A stretch of DNA of 64,000 bases from Fennellomyces sp. T-0311 (taxonomy: Eukaryota; Mucoromycota; Mucoromycetes; Mucorales; Lichtheimiaceae), in NCBI GenBank assembly GCA_025266875.1, contig JALLLT010000016.1, forward strand, positions 434,001 through 498,000, in the 5' to 3' direction. Every line of letters starts with the position of its first letter. The first letter of the stretch is position 1. The translations under genes were made by a program, and so were the position numbers. Shown here one piece after another: positions 59,289-64,000 of this stretch. The notes beneath the pieces are model-generated. The model had not been told where the DNA came from. It searched no databases and worked only from the letters and a program-made list of their open reading frames with translations.

Positions 59289-62200
59289 ATGGCTGAAAAG
59301 TCAAGTTTTTCAGCAGCCACTGGTAGCCAGCCAAGTGTCATTACAAAGGTGCAGCGCAATAACGCGTTTATTGAGAATGAGAGAACTCATCTGTCCTTTT
59401 TTTCGGTTACAGTTTGGCGCTAAGCATGTAGCCTACGCGCACACCATTTGCGCATATAGTAAAGTGTTTTCTTTGTGGGTTTGCCAGGATAGTACTAACT
59501 TGCCATTAGGTGCATTCCTTCTCGCGTTGGCCGTTGGCTGTTACACACACTATTATAAGATCGTTCGCAACGAATACTTTGGCTATCCGGATGTAAGGGC
59601 AGACGTTTTCCAGAACGTGAGCAGGAAAAAAGCTAAGCAGAAATATAGGAATGGTTTCCTAGCGTGAGTGCCACCACAGGCGACCGGTATCCTGCCCGCG
59701 CCATCTTTCAAATTCTGATTGCCCTGACATCGGGTCCTCGCTTTGCTCTGGTTGTCCTTTGGTACCTGTACACAACCCGCTCAGCTTACACCAGCTCGCG
59801 CGGCTTTGCCAAGTTTTTGCTAGTTGTGGGCATTCTTCGTACAGTGTCGTGCGGTGGCTGGGTCTATATCACGTCAACGGATGACCATCTCACCCATGAT
59901 ATTACCATGATCACCTACCTTGTATGCACCTTGCCCTGGCAACTGGGCACCATCTACACCAGCGCACGTAACAACCCACAGGCGCTCAAGTGGCGTCGGT
60001 TCCTGACGGCTGCGTTCTTTACCACGCTCCCGCCTATGATTTATTACTTTTTGCAGCACAAGGTCCAAAAAGTGCCTGGTGGTAACCGAAATAGACAAGG
60101 ATCATGCATTGCAGCAGTAATTGACGTGCCCAATTTCTTTGTGTAGCATACACGACTTACGCTTTCTTCGAGTGGTCATTGATCCTCTACGATGTTGCGT
60201 TCGATGCCGTGACCGCCCTCGACTTTCAGACTTTCGAGTTGGCCGTGGTTGACGTGTCGGGTGGTCATGCTGGCGCGATCCCAGTTACTAAGGAAGGGTA
60301 TGCCAACGTCTAGCTAGAGCAATGTTGTTTACAGTGCACAATATAACTTGTTTTCTCTCTCTATACATCATTTACTTTTCTCGTACCGTTTGCGTGATCC
60401 AGTTCCTCAAAGATTGGAAGGTAAGCTATTGGGCCGCGGATGCAGAAACGGAAACGGATGCTAACGATGTGCTAGCCCTGAAGACAGCATTTCCCCATCG
60501 TTCTTGCTCGGATTGATCAACTTGAGAGGATATATTTCTGAAGTATACCTTGGTATGTGTTTTGGGAACGAGTCAACTGTATGTGCCGTGCAACTGACGC
60601 GGTCCTCCCAGCGTACGTGTTCTGGTCCATGCTGACATCCTTGGCTCTGTTGATTTGGTAAGTGGATAAGAATTGGGATGAATTGCAGCTTGCTGAGGCA
60701 ATATACCCCAGGTATTTTCCACTGTGGCACATGGGCATTTCGGGCTATGAGGCATTCTTGTTGATCACCATCTGCCCAATGGTCTTGGGCATCCGTCCAC
60801 TGCGTCGGGTGATGGCCAAATATCGCGGCGTGTTCCACATCCTGTCGTTGATGGGCCTGGCCTCTTTCTTGGCACAAGATCCCGTATACCGTCTGACGTT
60901 GACGGCATGCGGTTTGGGAATCAGTGTGACCACCTGGATGGCCACCTGGTTCGAGGCACGCGCACACGTTGGCAGTTTGGAACGATCAATTCTCATTTGG
61001 GGTGTTGGTTTGTTGGTCCACAACGTTGTCAAGATGGCATGGTGGTCTGAAAACCCTATTTGGCCCATCATGCACAAGGAGAACGGTGGATGGAATGAAA
61101 TTGGCATTGTGCTCGCTCTTGTTGCCTCGATTGAAGTGATTGTTCGCGACGCCTCTTCTCCCTCGCCCGCTGACCACGACTTGTCTGAAGCAAGCTCTCC
61201 TGTCTCGCCTGGCTCTGGCAGCACCAACAGCAGCTGGTTTTTGGCGGCTTCCGGTTTCGGTGCCATGTTCTTTGCCCTCCACTCCATCTTCTCCGACTCG
61301 TCGGCCATTATGCGACAGAGTGTGGACGGTTATCCCAACTATGGCCCTGAGCCTGTCCCGTGGGGCGTAGCCACCATTACTGCGCTTGCAACTGGTCTCC
61401 TGGTTTCATCGATGCGCCGCCTCACTACGAGCCCGGCATGGTACGCCGTCGGATGCATTGGATGTGCTGCCTTTTACTGCTTTGGTGGCTGGAACGCATA
61501 CTATGGCGGCCTTGCCCTTGGTCTCTATACCATGTCAGTGATGCCTGCCCTCGCACGCGCCCTTGCTGCTCATCCACCCTTCAAGACTCTGTTCACCGCG
61601 TACATGGTTTACAATCTGTTCTGTTTGGCGTCCGTGTGGACTGTGGCCTATGCATTTGTACCTGGTGGCGTATATTTGCGTGAGCGTACCCACTGGGTAT
61701 TGGCTGCTATGATGCTTTGTATCGGTGGTGGTGTGCTGAATGCCCGCAACCAAACAAAGTGGGAGATGCAATTCAAAAAGATGGTGCAGCTGCATATCGC
61801 CAAATCCGCGCGCTCATTGACACGTGCGGCATCTCTATTTGTCATCGTAGCGTCCGTGTTGGTGGCCGCGAACCGCTCCTTCTCGGCTGTGGCGCCAGCG
61901 CCCTATCACCCTGCCGAGAAATCCTTCACCGCCGCTATTTGGACCATTCACTTTGCTTTGGACGATGACATGTGGGCAAGTGAAGTCCGCATGCGCGATG
62001 TCATTCGTGAATTGGAATTAGATGTTGTCGGTAAGTTGCGTGTGCAGTTGCTATGGTTATTTGGTGGCTAAAATGATTATTTCAGGTCTCCTCGAATCGG
62101 ATACGATGCGAATTATCATGGGTAACCGCGACTGGGCTCAGTTCCTTGCCGAAGATCTGGGTTACTATGTTGACTATGTATGGACTGCATGAAGTCGGAT

Positions 62201-62838
62201 GACGCAACGCTAATAATACAATATAGGGACCGTCCACAATGAAGCACACTTGGGGCTGTCTGATGCTGTCCAAGTTCCCTATTCTCAAGAGTGAGCATCA
62301 CTTGCTGCCATCGCCTGTGGGTGAGTTAGCATGCGCCATCCATGCCACCTTGGACGTCTATGGTCAGCCCGTGGACTTTATTGTCAGCCACAACGGCCAG
62401 GAAGAAGATCCCGAGGACAGACGCCTGCAGACGACTGAGCTTGCGCGTATCATGCGCACGAGTCCAAATCCATTTGTGTTCTTGGGATACGTCGTCACCA
62501 AGCCGAAGCAACCGCTCTACTACACTCTGTTTGATGGTGGCGACATGAATGACATTGATCCTTCTGACTGGGATCGTTGGTGCCAGTACATCGGCTACCG
62601 TGGTCTGCGACGCACAGGCTATGCTCGTGTCAGCCATGGTAAGATCACGGACACCGAAATCCAAACAGGCAAATTCCAGGTGGTCGATAATCCGCGCGAG
62701 TTCTGGAAGGCATCGTACGACCGTCTACAAGAGTCTGAGCTCGTTCCGGGATTGCGTTATCCCAGCATGTTCCGAGGCCGGGGCGTACGTGGCCACCGAT
62801 ACCATGTTTTTAATGAGCCTCGTTACTTTATCCATTAA
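59289..62838 (+). CDS. CWH43: CWH43, GPI-anchor lipid remodelling membrane protein
   Basis: Exchanges or adds ceramide on GPI anchors in the ER/Golgi. Eleven exons: 59289-59348, 59413-59458, 59510-59592, 59649-60081, 60147-60297, 60335-60420, 60484-60552, 60612-60657, 60712-62030, 62086-62177, 62227-62838 (998 aa; phases consistent). The N-terminal PGAP2/Frag1-like part contains [51 protein letters not shown] and later [16 protein letters not shown]. The middle is a polytopic region of about ten hydrophobic segments, from [14 protein letters not shown] to [14 protein letters not shown]. The C-terminal endonuclease/phosphatase-like domain has [52 protein letters not shown] and [17 protein letters not shown]. 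All introns are GT-AG, 48-64 nt. Confidence 0.95.
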
Positions 62839-64000
62839 TTCTTTTTGTTGTTATTTTACTCTGTTTTTCTGTTAAACTTTAAGTCGTTTTCCGCCGGAAG
62901 GCCGATAAAAAGTTGGGGGTCCAAATCCACTTTTGGATCCACCAGTGCAAAAAATCACAGTTGCCAATTTAATTTAACATGAAAGCATTCGTTTCTTCCT
63001 TACCATCCGTAACACCTATTGAAAGGAAAACGGAGCGTACTCTCTGCTGTTCGCCAAAAGTTAGACTAGCTAATTCTGCATTACATGCGAGCCAAATGCG
63101 GAAGAGACGAGCACATGAGAGCTCGCAATGGAATACAAAAGATGAAGATAGCAGAGATGCGCGTGTAGATACATTCTGTGCATTTCATCGAGATACAGAG
63201 CAAAGAGCCCTTAGCATAAACTCGTAGATTGTACTTATCCAACATAAAAAAAGTATCCTGGAACTCTAACCAGCTTGGTTGGCAAGACACAGAAGAGTGC
63301 CTGAAAGATGCAAGGTTTTTCCCTGGCTCATTGCAGTACGTAGGTAATTGGATTAAAGTTGACAATGGTATATGGAGGGAAGCAGCAAAAATGACCTATA
63401 ATGTTACCAGAAGCGGAATACATGCCAAAAATAAATGACAAGTGCTGTACGCTTCCAAAAAATGGATGATCGGACTTGTCGAGAGCTGACCTTAGGTTCC
63501 ATTCCCATGGTTTAACGTTGTTTTGCTGTCCTCAGGTCCAAAGAAATGGTCCATACGCATCAACGGGGAATAATAGTAAGGCCTATGCACACGATATGCT
63601 GAGCTATCATTCCTTCCACGCCAACGGTAGATGGTTACGATGTATAGAAACATTTCAACATGTGGTATCCATAAAAGTCGGTCAAAAAAAGCTTATAATT
63701 GTACCTACGTATCACATTAAATATTCTGATAACATGCTCAGCCTGCCAAGTTGCCAAGTGTATATTGGATCACAGACAATTTAATTCCTCAGCTGCTCGA
63801 TCACATTCAATCCTTTGTGCTAATAAATTTAGTAGCCAGTGGCGCCTTTCAAATCAGCATTGTCATGACAACAGGCAATTGCGCAGCTCCATAGTGGCAC
63901 TAAAGTCTGTGTTATCGTCGTTCAAGCACTGCTCAACAAAGTCAGTGACATCACAAACCGCGAGAAACTGACGAGGCTGGATTTGTCAAGCCCAAAAAAG
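62839..64000. other. 3' flank of CWH43 and unassigned sequence to window end
   Basis: Frames of up to 102 codons (63081-63971) show no domain. An inverted repeat sits at 62917-62940. A new gene could begin past the window edge. Confidence 0.45.
62917..62940. repeat. short inverted repeat after CWH43
   Basis: GGGTCCAAA (62917-62925) and TTTGGATCC (62932-62940) pair at 8 of 9 positions around a 6-nt loop, ~80 bp past the stop. It could be a 3'-UTR structure or the end of a small element. Confidence 0.55.

Noticed and set aside
62881..62950. Possible tRNA because of a GGTCCAAATCC box-B-like string
   Set aside because: No box A, no acceptor stem and no cloverleaf; it is part of a short inverted repeat.
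1..64000. CRISPR arrays, prophage, bacterial operons
   Set aside because: The window is intron-rich eukaryotic DNA; no regularly spaced repeats or bacterial gene layout were seen.

Overview
The window is 64 kb of nuclear DNA from a filamentous fungus, most probably an early-diverging Mucoromycota/Mucorales-type species. This rests on many 46-66 nt GT-AG introns, compact genes on both strands, fungal families (Atg17, CWH43, Arc1-like protein, fungal transcription-factor domain), and the presence of UXT, TTC36, an UPF0014/FetB-like permease and a three-SH3 CIN85/CD2AP-like protein. The species assignment is inference. I saw no rRNA, tRNA, CRISPR or organelle sequence. Exon coordinates were worked out by hand from splice signals, frame and family knowledge.

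Layout. 0-2 kb: the 3' end of an unknown gene, then three short terminal-inverted-repeat elements (MITE-like). 2.0-4.2 kb: a minus-strand Gyp5-type TBC Rab-GAP. 5.5-8.8 kb: UXT prefoldin-like protein and a mitochondrial PPR protein. 9.5-11.6 kb: an RRM protein (minus). 11.6-13.4 kb: no assigned gene, with a perfect hairpin. 13.4-16.0 kb: a LisH-CTLH-WD40 protein. 17.8-21.1 kb: three-SH3 adaptor and TTC36. 21.2-23.2 kb: a fungal transcription-factor-domain protein without a visible zinc cluster. 23.8-27.9 kb: a tight minus-strand run of UPF0014 permease, a small ORF, Atg17 and a cysteine-rich secreted protein.

28-35 kb is a graveyard: a truncated 3'-5' exonuclease, a possible retroelement ORF fragment, a decayed gene carrying a transposon end, a broken MULE/SWIM transposase and other fragments. 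35.8-38.2 kb: an alpha/beta hydrolase and an F-box-like protein. 38.2-42.7 kb is AT-rich and shows no gene. 42.8-49.2 kb: uracil-DNA glycosylase, a seven-transmembrane protein and DNA polymerase eta. 50.5-56.6 kb: decayed minus-strand ORFs of mobile-element character and a frame-broken GCR1_C-domain ORF. 57.1-62.8 kb: a divergent pair, the Arc1/AIMP1-like tRNA-binding cofactor and CWH43, a GPI-lipid-remodelling membrane protein. 62.8-64 kb shows nothing assignable.

The intact genes are mostly housekeeping: vesicle traffic, autophagy, DNA repair, tRNA charging, GPI anchors and mitochondrial RNA. No operon-like functional system is evident. The least explained intact genes are the ten-cysteine secreted protein beside Atg17, the seven-transmembrane protein at 45.6 kb and the FetB-like permease. 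I found no convincing wholly new system.
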